NCBI GenBank assembly: GCA_047528275.1
Contig: CP180023.1
Span: forward strand, 744,001 to 808,000
Reading direction: 5' to 3'
Source of the DNA: G039954875 sp047528275
Lineage (GTDB): Bacteria > Bacteroidota > Bacteroidia > Flavobacteriales > Blattabacteriaceae
Length of the DNA: 64,000 bases
Shown here: positions 1 to 9,069 of the stretch, in pieces
Layout: each line of letters starts with the position of its first letter
Position numbering within the stretch: position 1 is the stretch's first letter
Notes under the pieces: generated by a model
Told to the model about the DNA's origin: nothing
What the model saw: the letters and a program-made list of their open reading frames with translations, nothing else
Database searches by the model: none
Made by a program: the position numbers and the translations under genes

Positions 1-342
1 ATTATCATACAGATAGATCTATCTAGAGAAGTAGTATGGAGGTATTTGACCCTTCGTTTTGATATAGCTCAAACAGCAGTAAAATTTGAGCGGAAAGAAA
101 AAGAAAATCTTCTAATAAGTTATGCGGCTGATTTATTTATCATATCAGCTTTCCATCGTGAGAGACGAGTAGAAGAGCGACTTAGTCAGATCCACATTAA
201 ATACAAACTCTCGATAGCAGCCCAATCACATACCATTAGTCTCTATTGGTTGGTGGTCGAATACGAAAAGCACGTTTCAGCCAAAGATAACTCGACCAAT
301 ACCATGATCTTCAAAGAACTAATCAATCGATTCTATCAGTAG
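1..342 (+). CDS. 3' end of an unrecognised gene, running off the left edge
   Basis: Frame 1 is open from the first base to a TAG at 340-342, so this is the last 113 codons of a gene that begins outside the window. The residues are mixed and soluble-looking, with a charged stretch (FERKEKENL) and no membrane segment or motif I recognise. The DNA immediately downstream is heavily decayed, so this piece may also belong to a broken gene. Function unknown. Confidence 0.4.
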   Translation: MIIQIDLSREVVWRYLTLRFDIAQTAVKFERKEKENLLISYAADLFIISAFHRERRVEERLSQIHIKYKLSIAAQSHTISLYWLVVEYEKHVSAKDNSTNTMIFKELINRFYQ

Positions 343-2430
343 TCATTCATCTCTATCATGGAAGATCAAGCCGTAAAAAGATGGCTCATGTATGATACTA
401 TAAATCAATATATTGAAGATTATAACGATCTTGTTATTTATTAAGATAATCCTCCTCTCAGAAGTCGTATCCATTGAAAATGAATCTATTCAATAAAAAG
501 AAATTCCCATTAAATTTTGGATTCAAGTTGGTCTGATAGTGAGACTCATCATAAAGCCTATAGAAAAACTCCTTGAAATATTTCTTACGTATATCGGACG
601 CGATCTTTTGAAAAACTAGTTCAGTGCTGTGTATTTGGAAGAGCTCATCCGTAGCTGGTACATAAGGATCAGTACGTACCGATCCAACTTAAGGTTAATG
701 GGATATATCCCATTGTAGCTTCCAGAAGTCACTTATCAAAAGATATATGGATATCATTTAAACGACATTCAGAAGCTAGCGATATTCACTATCTCTGATG
801 AACATGTAAAACTAGATGTATTGATACCAGGTAATGCTAAACAATATTTGTACCTGTTTGGTGAGATCAAAAACATCTCCGGTACTTTTTTTGTTAAGGA
901 TCAAAACTATGAATTATTATATCCCTGGAACTCCTTTCTAACCATTACGAAAAGATCACCTACGCACGTATCACTTTTATATAAGATGATAAGATACTAA
1001 TAATCATTACTATAAAGGATAAAACTCCTTTTGAGAAGTAAATATGATAGGCCTAGAAAAGGACATGGTTTGTTGATCTCAGTCATGCGATAGACATCGA
1101 AACTCAGTCATAGCCAAGCTGAACAAAGATAGCTGCCCATATCGCTAGCCAAGTCGGAGAAAAAGGCGTCAAGATGGACCATTATATACCAACGGGATGG
1201 GGGACAATACCTCAAAATATAGCGTCCTGATCCGATCGATGTCTATACGATTTATGACGCCTTTACCCAAGATGCGGATATTGAAAAAGCGCTCTACAAC
1301 GAACAGATCATCTAGCATTGGTTTTTAGAAGAAGGAGGTAAAAGACTCGAGGACTCTATTGATCATTATCGTCTACGAACATTTTCAGAAGAAAAGCTAT
1401 CCACGCATCACCATTAGAGAATTTTTTCAAGAGCACACGCGACACCCACGACTAGCCCATCGAAAAGACGAAAAACAGCTCGTCTACGATCTTCGTAGGA
1501 AGAAACTTTTCCTTACATCTATATGAACGATCAGCAGCAGGAGGCTTGACGTGGCACTTTCCTATAGAACTCGTTTTCCAATGTAAATACCCCATAGTCT
1601 TAGTGGTCTCTCTAAAAAAAAACATTTCCAAGGTAAGACTGGAGTTGACAATATCCTGAAGAAGCTAAATCAGCCCAAGAAAAGACGGGTTGATGGTATA
1701 AAGTATTGATCTCTAAACTTATCACGATATCAGATCATGGTTATTATGATGTCAATGAAAAACTATTCATCCCTGTCAAAGATTTGGTAGAGTTTGTAGG
1801 GGGCTTTACTACTACGTATTTCAGATCTATAGGAAGGAAAAGGAGCACTTTTAGTCATATCTGTTCAGAGTTCTATCACCTTACCCCTCATTTAATGACC
1901 TAAACCACTCAATCGATTTGATAGTAAAGTATATTGGAGTATGGACAGAGTATTCCTATTCATTAGTCAAAATGATAGACTCTAAAATACTTTGATAGAG
2001 ACACTAAAAGGATTTAATCCCAATCCATAAGCCATTTTGTAGAATCCAGGGCAGCATAAACCTAACGAGGTCATTGATTTTGGTAGCCAAGAGCGTATCT
2101 ACCTCACTGTACAATAAACTTCCGAAACCTTAGGATTCGACAAATCTAGAGAATACATGAATCCTCATGTGTCAGTCTGATGATATGGTGCGTTATGGCA
2201 TCTATGTAGATTTACATCACAGGAGGATATGCCCCTTCAGATATATCACCTTTGCTTGTAGAAACCCTCATAACGTAATAGATTAGGGTAGAAAAAATAA
2301 TAAATATTTTGAATCGTGAAATGCATTGTGAAAATGGGAGAAATTATGAGAGGTCACTGTAGTAAAACGCTTTATTTTCCGTCAGTAGTGTTTTAGAATG
2401 AAAACCTTAACTTTGTCACTCTTATAAAAC
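343..2430 (+). pseudogene. Decayed coding region, product not recognised
   Basis: No long reading frame survives, but several + strand pieces still read like protein: about 359-444 (begins MEDQAVKRWLMYD), about 727-1000 (contains KLDVLIPGNAKQYLYLFGEI), about 1230-1320 (contains DVYTIYDAFTQDADIEKALY), about 1706-1900 (contains ITISDHGYYDVNEKLFIPV) and about 2040-2110 (contains VIDFGSQERIYLTV). They change frame and are cut by stops. Their order on one strand suggests two or more former genes. I could not name a family. Confidence 0.5.
2408..2415 (+). promoter_or_regulatory. Possible Bacteroidota -7 box before the TPR gene
   Basis: TAACTTTG fits the TAnnTTTG -7 consensus and lies 22 bases before the ATG of the TPR gene. 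No clear TTTG -33 element is present at the usual spacing, so this is tentative. Confidence 0.3.
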
Positions 2431-2437
2431 GAATATC

Positions 2438-3157
2438 ATGCCCAAAACCTCGGAGAGAAAAAATCTGGACAAGTCCCAAGGATTTCTTCAACAACTTGAT
2501 GATGTAACCTATAGTTCTGAAATTTTCCTCCAACGTCATGCTAAGAAAATTGGTGTCTTTTTAACGATAATCGTCTTGATGGTAGGCGTATATTTTAGCT
2601 ATCTAAAGCTGTATCTAAATCCCCAACAGGAACAAGCCTTGAAGGAATTATTTTATGTTAAACAATATTTTATCCAAGATGATATGAAAAAAGCTTTGGG
2701 AGGTAAGGGAGCCAAGGGAGGTTATCTTGGTTTTGCAGGCATTGTTGAAAAATATCCCTTAACCAAGGCGGCTAATATTGCCAGATATTACGTTGGGGTA
2801 TGCTATTACAACCTCAGCGATTATAAAAATGCTATTGAGGCTTGGAAAAAATTTTATACTGATGACGAGATCCTTTCCTCGATGAAATACGGTATGATAG
2901 GCGATGCTTTTGCACAACTCAAAAAGAGTAGTGATGCCTTGGAATATTACCTTAAAGCAGCTAATCAAAAAGATAATACATTCACCACGCCACTCTATTA
3001 TTACAAAGCCGCCCTATTGGCCTTTTCTATGGATAAATATCAAGAGGCTAAAAAATATTTTACAGAGGTTAAGGAAAAATATCCTAATATTTCCTTTGCT
3101 ATAGATGTAGATAAATACTTGGCCTTGATCGATCATCATTCACAGAAACCATCTTAA
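2438..3157 (+). CDS. Membrane-anchored tetratricopeptide-repeat protein
   Basis: A 239-residue protein with a cytoplasmic N-terminus, one membrane segment at about residues 39-58, and a C-terminal part of about 180 residues built of TPR-like helices (for example the ARYYVGVCYYNLSDYKNAI and ALEYYLKAANQKDNT stretches). The arrangement resembles YfgM-like ancillary proteins that sit on the membrane and display TPRs for protein contacts. It leads a run of + strand genes with ribH and mutL, a neighbourhood I associate with Sphingobacteriales. The frame is intact. The role is inferred from the fold only. Confidence 0.8.
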   Translation: MPKTSERKNLDKSQGFLQQLDDVTYSSEIFLQRHAKKIGVFLTIIVLMVGVYFSYLKLYLNPQQEQALKELFYVKQYFIQDDMKKALGGKGAKGGYLGFAGIVEKYPLTKAANIARYYVGVCYYNLSDYKNAIEAWKKFYTDDEILSSMKYGMIGDAFAQLKKSSDALEYYLKAANQKDNTFTTPLYYYKAALLAFSMDKYQEAKKYFTEVKEKYPNISFAIDVDKYLALIDHHSQKPS

Positions 3158-3160
3158 ATT

Positions 3161-3637
3161 TTGAAACTCACCACACACATATTCAGCCCACGAGAGATCT
3201 CTGCCAAGAGCTCTAAATTCGGTCTAGTCACTACTCAATGGAGTGGTGATATTACAGCAAATCTCTATAAATGCGTTTATGAGAACTTGTTGCATTTTGG
3301 GGATTCAGAGCAAAATATCTATAATTGGGAAATACCTGGGGGTTTTGAGTTGATTTATGCTACTGATAAGCTCTGTCAGCGTGGTGATTTAGATGTCACC
3401 ATCGTCATATGGGTTCTTATCAAGGTTGAGATTAGACATTTTGAATACATTTATGAAGCCGTATCAAAAGGAATCAAATACTTCAATCTCAAATATGATA
3501 TTCCTTTGATCTTTTTCGTATTGACCGATGAAAATAAACAAAAATCCATAGACCGATCTGATGTTAATAAAGATACTAAGTGTTCCGAAACAGTCGTAAA
3601 AATGGCCCTTTTCAAAAAATCTTTGTATAGCCCTTAA
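3161..3637 (+). CDS. ribH: Lumazine synthase-like protein with eroded active-site loop
   Basis: Resembles 6,7-dimethyl-8-ribityllumazine synthase, the penultimate enzyme of riboflavin synthesis. The N-terminal FGLVTTQWSGDIT, the PGGFEL segment, the RHFEYI segment with the catalytic histidine, and NLKYDIPLIFFVLT all align in order with the family. The loop that normally reads like GCVIKGET reads VLIKVEI here, so the conserved Gly and Thr before the catalytic His are Val and Ile. The frame opens with TTG, 3 bases after the TPR gene stop. Length is normal, but the enzyme is probably impaired or the gene is at an early stage of decay. Confidence 0.7.
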   Translation: MKLTTHIFSPREISAKSSKFGLVTTQWSGDITANLYKCVYENLLHFGDSEQNIYNWEIPGGFELIYATDKLCQRGDLDVTIVIWVLIKVEIRHFEYIYEAVSKGIKYFNLKYDIPLIFFVLTDENKQKSIDRSDVNKDTKCSETVVKMALFKKSLYSP

Positions 3638-3667
3638 TTACAGAAGGAGGTTCATTTACAGAAAATC

Positions 3668-5464
3668 ATGGCAGATATCATCAAGCTTTTACCCGATCAT
3701 GTGGCCAATCAGATTGCTGCAGGGGAAGTTGTTCAACGTCCAGCTTCTGTGGTCAAAGAACTCTTAGAAAATGCTGTAGATGCTAATGCGAAGATCATCG
3801 ATCTCATCGTGAGAGATGCTGGAAAAAGTTTGATACAAGTAGTAGATGATGGTAATGGGATGAGTGTGGCTGATGCTCGGATGTGTTTTGAGCGTTATGC
3901 TACTTCTAAAATCAAGACAAGCGAAGATCTTTTTCAAATCCATACCAAAGGTTTTCGTGGAGAAGCGCTGGCTTCTATAGCAGCTGTAACGCAACTCGAA
4001 TTGCGTACCAAAGATCAAGAAAGTGAAGTGGGTACACGCATCCTCATCGAGGGTAGCCAAATCAAAGAACAAATACCTATCCAAACCTCTAATGGTACAG
4101 CGGTCTCGGTGAAAAATCTTTTTTACAATGTGCCTGCTCGGAGGAATTTTCTCAAATCTCCTCAGATAGAGTTTCGTCATATCACAGACGAATTTCATCG
4201 AGTAGCTTTAGCACATCCTGATATCGTCTTTCGATTTCATCACAATGAAGAGATGATTTTCCATTTCAAGACCAGCTCACTTAGACAGCGTATCGTTGGC
4301 ATCTTTGGCCAAAAAATCAACGAACAATTGGTACCCCTTTCAGAACAGACCGAGTGGGTGACTATAGAAGGATTTATCGCCAAGCCAGCCCATTCGAAAA
4401 AAAATCGAGGTGAACAATTTTTCTTTGTCAATAGACGTTTTGTGCGAAGTCCTTATCTGAACAGGTCTATCCTAGACGCTTACGAAGGACTTTTACAAGT
4501 GGGCTATTATCCTTCTTATTTTGTATTTCTTCGTCTAGAACCGAAGCACATCGATATCAATATCCATCCGACGAAAACCGAGATCAAGTTTGATGACGAG
4601 TCAGCCATGTACGCCATGCTTAGGGCCAGCGTCAAACATGCTTTGGGGCAATATCAGGTCACTCCAGCACTGGATTTTGAAAAGGATCTAAGTTGGGATT
4701 TTTTACCCGATAAAAACCAACCAGTACGTTCTCCCCGGATTACGGTCGATCCCGATTATAATCCCTTTACCACTCCTTGGAATACACAATGGACTACAGA
4801 TCAAGAGGTCATATCGATAAAAAATTTATACGAACAGATTAAGGAGTCCTCGGTAGAATTAGATTCTGCTTTTGGAAATCTTTCTACAGCACCTTTGTTC
4901 GATGCGTCATCTGCCGACAATGTTGTACGATGGCAGATTTATGAAAAATATATCATCATTGCATTGAAATCTGGGTTGATCCTGATTGATCAGCATCGGG
5001 CTCATCAACGAATTTTGTATGAACGTTTTTTGAATACTTCAGATCAAGAGATACTGAATCAGGAATTATTGTTCCCTGTCCATGTTGCGCTTTCGCCTGT
5101 GGAGCTCAACCAGCTCAAAACCTTGCATACAGATCTGGTCGGCATGGGTTTTGTTGTGAAATTTTCTCAAAATGCTGTATCGGTTTTAGCTACTCCCACG
5201 GATATCAGACAGGAGGATATCGTGGGATTTATTCAGGAGGTCCTTGCTCATCTAACTGTAAATGATAAAAGCCGTCGAGAGTCGTTTGCTCGGTCTATAG
5301 CTAAAACCGGTGCGATAAAACGAGGTGTGAAGTTAACCTCTTCCGAGATACAACATTTGATTGATAGTTTATTTGCTTGTACAGATCCCAATCATTCGCC
5401 TTTTGGTTGGCCGGTGTTCATCACTTTGACTATGGATTTTATTGAAAAACAATTTCATCAGTGA
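3668..5464 (+). CDS. mutL: DNA mismatch repair protein MutL
   Basis: A 598-residue MutL, the ATPase that links MutS mismatch recognition to strand cutting. The N-terminal GHKL ATPase motifs are intact: ELLENAVDA near residue 30, DDGNGM near 60, RYATSKI and GFRGEAL near 80-100. A transducer domain, a linker and the C-terminal dimerisation domain follow. The endonuclease motif DQHAxxExxxxE appears as DQHRAHQRILYE from residue 441, so its first Glu is Gln, and the late Cys/His metal site reads PNHSPFGWP. Nicking activity is therefore doubtful. An AGGAGG lies 17 bases before the ATG. The gene overlaps the next by 4 bases. Confidence 0.95.
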   Translation: MADIIKLLPDHVANQIAAGEVVQRPASVVKELLENAVDANAKIIDLIVRDAGKSLIQVVDDGNGMSVADARMCFERYATSKIKTSEDLFQIHTKGFRGEALASIAAVTQLELRTKDQESEVGTRILIEGSQIKEQIPIQTSNGTAVSVKNLFYNVPARRNFLKSPQIEFRHITDEFHRVALAHPDIVFRFHHNEEMIFHFKTSSLRQRIVGIFGQKINEQLVPLSEQTEWVTIEGFIAKPAHSKKNRGEQFFFVNRRFVRSPYLNRSILDAYEGLLQVGYYPSYFVFLRLEPKHIDINIHPTKTEIKFDDESAMYAMLRASVKHALGQYQVTPALDFEKDLSWDFLPDKNQPVRSPRITVDPDYNPFTTPWNTQWTTDQEVISIKNLYEQIKESSVELDSAFGNLSTAPLFDASSADNVVRWQIYEKYIIIALKSGLILIDQHRAHQRILYERFLNTSDQEILNQELLFPVHVALSPVELNQLKTLHTDLVGMGFVVKFSQNAVSVLATPTDIRQEDIVGFIQEVLAHLTVNDKSRRESFARSIAKTGAIKRGVKLTSSEIQHLIDSLFACTDPNHSPFGWPVFITLTMDFIEKQFHQ

Positions 5465-6165
5465 ACGGTATATTTTCCAGATCCCTAGATGGGGTAAAGT
5501 GTTTGATCGGTATCAATCTGTTTATCTATCTGGCTATGTTTGTCTTTTCCAGATATCGTTTAGACAATTTATTGTCTTTGTATAATCCTATGGACGAAAG
5601 ATTTAGATCGTATCAGCTCCTGACATATATGTTTGTTCACTCTAAGGGTTTTGTATTTCATATTTTCTTTAATATGTTACCATTGTGGATGTTTGGTACG
5701 CAATTGGAGTACCTTTTAGGTACTAGAAGATTTCTTATGGTGTATTTTTTTTCGGGTCTTTTGGCTGCACTTTTCCAAATCTTATTCAACCTAGGGGTAG
5801 TGTTTTATTTTTTTCAAGTGTTGGATTTTTCTCAAGTAGAATTGCTACTATGGGGGGCATTGACAGGAGAGCAACGGGTTTTGGTTAGTGCTTTGTATGC
5901 ACCGATGATGGGGGCATCTGGGGCTGTGAGTGGTGTAGTAGGGACTTTTGCCCGTTTTTTTCCCGATTATAAAATTTTTATTTTTCCCATCCCTTTCCCC
6001 ATAGCTATACGAAAAGCATTAGGGCTTTTTATTTTGGGGAGTTTGGTATTAGCTGTGTTTAATCTAGTACCCGGTGTAGCACACTTTGCTCATATCGGTG
6101 GTACGGTGGGTGGATATCTTTTGGGTAGTTATTATGTGAAGAAGAATTTTTCAGGGAATTCATAG
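5461..6165 (+). CDS. Rhomboid family intramembrane serine protease
   Basis: A 234-residue polytopic membrane protein of the rhomboid family, which cleaves membrane segments of substrate proteins within the bilayer. The HxxxN pair is at H67 and N71, the catalytic serine is S153 in GASGAVSG, and the catalytic histidine is H211 in AHIGG. It starts with GTG inside the mutL stop region (4-base overlap), which indicates translational coupling, and the next gene, a second rhomboid, follows immediately. Substrate unknown. All catalytic residues are present, so it should be active. Confidence 0.9.
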   Translation: MNGIFSRSLDGVKCLIGINLFIYLAMFVFSRYRLDNLLSLYNPMDERFRSYQLLTYMFVHSKGFVFHIFFNMLPLWMFGTQLEYLLGTRRFLMVYFFSGLLAALFQILFNLGVVFYFFQVLDFSQVELLLWGALTGEQRVLVSALYAPMMGASGAVSGVVGTFARFFPDYKIFIFPIPFPIAIRKALGLFILGSLVLAVFNLVPGVAHFAHIGGTVGGYLLGSYYVKKNFSGNS

Positions 6166-7005
6166 ATGGTGAATTGGAAAGTGTTGAAAATTAAATTTAA
6201 GGCTTTAAATATGCCTATGAGGATTGTGATGATTCATATCTTGATCTATGTATTGTCTTCGTTGTGGCAGATTTTAGTCTCCCCTTTTGTCATAGAGAGG
6301 TCGCAACATTATTTTGTTTTGCCTGCTTCATTTTCCGAACTATTGAGGCATCCATGGGTTTTATTAACCTATTCATTTTTTCACGCTGATGTTGGAAATT
6401 TACTATTCAACAGTTTGTTTTTGGTCTTGACCGGTCGCTTGTTTTTATTTTTTTTTACCAGGCAGGCTTTCTTGAAGTTTTATTTTTGGGGGGCTTTAGG
6501 CGCTGCTTTGGTTTATCTGATCGGGATGAATGTATGCGGATATACTTCTGAATATTTGTATGGGGCTTCTGCCGCGACAATGTCAGTTTTTTTTGCCGTG
6601 GTGGCCTATCGGCCCAATATAGTTTTCCCACTTCCATTCGTAGGGCGAATTTTATTGAAGCACATTGCCGTTTTCCTTTTGATCACGGATGTCCTTTCGT
6701 TGTTGGATGTGTCTAACGCTGGGAGTCGTTTCTCTCATCTGGGCGGTGCAGCCTTGGGTTTTTTATATATGAAGCAGTTTGAGATGGGGCGGGACATTTT
6801 GGATTTTTCTTATTGGAGGGCGAGGTGGAAAAAGACAAGGCGAAGGTTTATTGTTTTTAGTGCTACGGTTCGTAACCAACGAAAGGTTGATAAGATTTTA
6901 GAAAAGTTGTCACATTCTGGTTATGAGAGCTTGAGTGAGAAGGAGAAAGAATTTTTATTTCATATTGATAAAGGTAAAGGAGACTATTCAAAAAGTCAAC
7001 TTTAG
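6166..7005 (+). CDS. Second rhomboid protease with C-terminal soluble tail
   Basis: A 279-residue membrane protein with about six hydrophobic segments. The catalytic serine is S135 in GASAATMS and the catalytic histidine is H191 in SHLGG. The position where the first paralogue has His of the HxxxN pair reads GNLLFN, so Asn78/Asn82 take that place. The last 70 residues are basic and end with a motif typical of Bacteroidota rhomboids (VDKILEKLSHSGYESLSEKE). It directly abuts the first rhomboid, and the pair probably works together or on related substrates. Confidence 0.88.
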   Translation: MVNWKVLKIKFKALNMPMRIVMIHILIYVLSSLWQILVSPFVIERSQHYFVLPASFSELLRHPWVLLTYSFFHADVGNLLFNSLFLVLTGRLFLFFFTRQAFLKFYFWGALGAALVYLIGMNVCGYTSEYLYGASAATMSVFFAVVAYRPNIVFPLPFVGRILLKHIAVFLLITDVLSLLDVSNAGSRFSHLGGAALGFLYMKQFEMGRDILDFSYWRARWKKTRRRFIVFSATVRNQRKVDKILEKLSHSGYESLSEKEKEFLFHIDKGKGDYSKSQL

Positions 7006-7019
7006 AATGTTTGACCTCG

Positions 7020-7550
7020 ATGTATGCAATCATAGATGTAGAAACTACAGGGGGTAAGCGGGATGAGGAAGCACTCATTGAAATTGCTATTTTCCGCTAT
7101 GATGGTCATAAGGTGGTCGATGAATTTTGTTCCTTAGTCAATCCAGAAAAGCCTATTCTTCTATATGTGCAAAGGCTCACAAGGATTAATGCAGAGCTTT
7201 TATGCTTTGAACCTAGGTTTGATTCTGTAGCTGAGCGTATTACAGTCATAACAGAAGGTGCGATACTTGTGGGGCATAATGTCGCTTTTGATTATTATGT
7301 CTTGAAGTTGGAATTTGAGCGATTGGGTATTCCATTTGAGAGGGACATCATAGATACGCTTGATTTAAGTAAAAAATTTTTTCCTGGTCAAGCCTCGTAT
7401 TCGCTCGGTAAATTGTGCCGCTCTATCGATATCCATCTCACAAACAGGCATAGGGCATTGGGTGATGCTCGGGCTACACTTGAGCTTTTTCGGCGTCTGT
7501 TGCAAAAGGATGAGAAAAGGGAGTTTTTTCTTTTTCGACCAAATGAATAG
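7020..7550 (+). CDS. DEDDh 3'-5' exonuclease (DnaQ-like), short form
   Basis: A DnaQ-type exonuclease domain that removes nucleotides from 3' ends. The acidic motifs are DVETTG near the N-terminus, GHNVAFD in the middle and HRALGDARA near the C-terminus, giving the complete DEDDh set. The ATG at 7020 places the first Asp at residue 6, as in the family; an upstream in-frame TTG is less likely. The protein is only 176 residues. Many Bacteroidota homologues carry a GIY-YIG nuclease domain after the exonuclease, and none is present here, so this may be a truncated gene. It follows the rhomboid pair by 14 bases. Confidence 0.85.
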   Translation: MYAIIDVETTGGKRDEEALIEIAIFRYDGHKVVDEFCSLVNPEKPILLYVQRLTRINAELLCFEPRFDSVAERITVITEGAILVGHNVAFDYYVLKLEFERLGIPFERDIIDTLDLSKKFFPGQASYSLGKLCRSIDIHLTNRHRALGDARATLELFRRLLQKDEKREFFLFRPNE

Positions 7551-7622
7551 AATTAGAATGGAGGATTTTAGATTATTGTGTATTTTCATAGAGCTCTTTG
7601 CATATTTCAAGTTCTGATTGTG

Positions 7623-8198
7623 ATGAAAAGATTTACTCTTTTGAGTCTTGTTCTTTTTTCATTGATTTTTTTTGAATACCCAGAAGCATCCGAGTTCTTA
7701 GAAAGGATTTGATATCTTGAGAAGAAAATATGAGATCTCTTTGGGGATCGCTTCTTTTTTGAGTTGCTAATTTATTATGCTTGTATCGAGTATTTTTGGA
7801 GGGATATTAAATATTTTTAGACAACATCAAAGTGATTATATCAAAGGATTCGGTCTTCTTTTTGTAAGTTACAAATATGTACTTTCGGATAGAATGAGGT
7901 TTGGATTGATGGTAGCGTATGATAATTTTCAGAATATCATCCGGACGAAAATCTCTCAATACAGAAGATCGATATTTATACATTAGCACTAGAGGGTGAT
8001 TATCGGTACATTTACAGGCGTAAGTTTCAGATGTATTCTGGTTTTGGTCTTGGGGTTACTTTTTGGGACGGTAATATTTCACCTAATTTTTATTTATTGG
8101 TTCTGAGAATGTGTTATGGTAAGAAATTGGGGGTATTTAATGAATTGGGATTAGGTTGCAAAGGTTTATTCAATGCCGGGCTACCCTATCAATTTTGA
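7623..8198 (+). pseudogene. Relic of an outer-membrane beta-barrel protein
   Basis: An ATG at 7623 begins a signal-peptide-like sequence (MKRFTLLSLVLFSLIFF) that soon hits a stop. Barrel-like strands continue in other frames: YIKGFGLLFVSYKYVLSDR and MRFGLMVAYDNF, then YRYIYRRKFQMYSGFGLGV, and a typical final strand GLFNAGLPYQF before TGA at 8198. At least two frameshifts separate these pieces. Confidence 0.7.
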
Positions 8199-8289
8199 TC
8201 CCTCATCACTATCTTTTATGTGAGATCCATAGGGTGATTTTTTATTTGGATGGAAAGTTTTAGTTTGCTGGGTAAAAAAAAATAACGAT

Positions 8290-9000
8290 ATGTCACCGCT
8301 TGAAGAACAAAAGATCCGAGATAAATTCAGGCAAAAATACTGGAGTGAGATCAAAAGCAATGATTCTTGGTCCATTTTCAAGATCATGGGCGAGTTCGTA
8401 CAAGGCTACGAAAAGATGACTGAGGCGGGACCTTGTGTATCGATTTTTGGTTCTTCCCGCATCCAAGCCGGTACAAGGTATTATGATCTGGCTGAGGAGA
8501 TCGCTTTTCTACTCACGCAAAAGGGCCTGGGAGTGATCACTGGTGGTGGTCCGGGTATCATGGAGGCGGCCAATAAAGGTGCCCAAAAGTCTGGTGGTGT
8601 CTCTGTAGGTCTCGATATTGAGTTACCCTTTGAGGCCCAAAGTAATCCGTTTATCGATAAGGATAGGTATATCAAATTTTATTATTTCTTCGTGCGTAAG
8701 GTTATGTTTGTTAGGTATTCTCAAGGTTTTATCGTCATGCCAGGGGGATTGGGTACGCTTGACGAACTTTTTGAATCCTTGACTTTGATTCAAACGAAGA
8801 AAATTGGTCAATTTCCCATTGTTTTGGTCGGTAGCGAATTTTGGAATAACTTGATCGATTGGATGCGGGATACCATGTTGGGTATGGGGAATATCAGTCC
8901 ACAGGATCTCGAGTCATTTCACCTGGTAGATATTGCTGAGGAGGCGGTGGATTGCATCGAGTCCTTTTATTGCAAGCATGCCTTCAAAAAGAATTTTTAA
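8290..9000 (+). CDS. LOG-family Rossmann protein (TIGR00730)
   Basis: A 236-residue member of the LOG family, whose characterised members cut nucleoside monophosphates to base and ribose 5-phosphate. The signature GGGPGIMEAANKGA (about residues 78-91) and the PGGxGTxxE motif, here MPGGLGTLDELFE (about 153-165), are both intact, carrying the residues used for substrate binding and catalysis. The gene stands alone between relics. The physiological substrate in this organism is unknown; a role in nucleotide salvage or housekeeping is the usual guess. Confidence 0.9.
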   Translation: MSPLEEQKIRDKFRQKYWSEIKSNDSWSIFKIMGEFVQGYEKMTEAGPCVSIFGSSRIQAGTRYYDLAEEIAFLLTQKGLGVITGGGPGIMEAANKGAQKSGGVSVGLDIELPFEAQSNPFIDKDRYIKFYYFFVRKVMFVRYSQGFIVMPGGLGTLDELFESLTLIQTKKIGQFPIVLVGSEFWNNLIDWMRDTMLGMGNISPQDLESFHLVDIAEEAVDCIESFYCKHAFKKNF

Positions 9001-9008
9001 CCCTCTCA

Positions 9009-9029
9009 AGGGGAGGGCTAACCTTCCCT
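9009..9029 (+). terminator. Possible hairpin after the LOG gene
   Basis: AGGGGAGG pairs with CCTTCCCT across a five-base loop just after the stop codon. There is no clear T run, so a terminator role is uncertain. Confidence 0.3.
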
Positions 9030-9069
9030 GAAAGGGCTTAGTACTTAGAATTTGAGGTAGTGATTCGGT

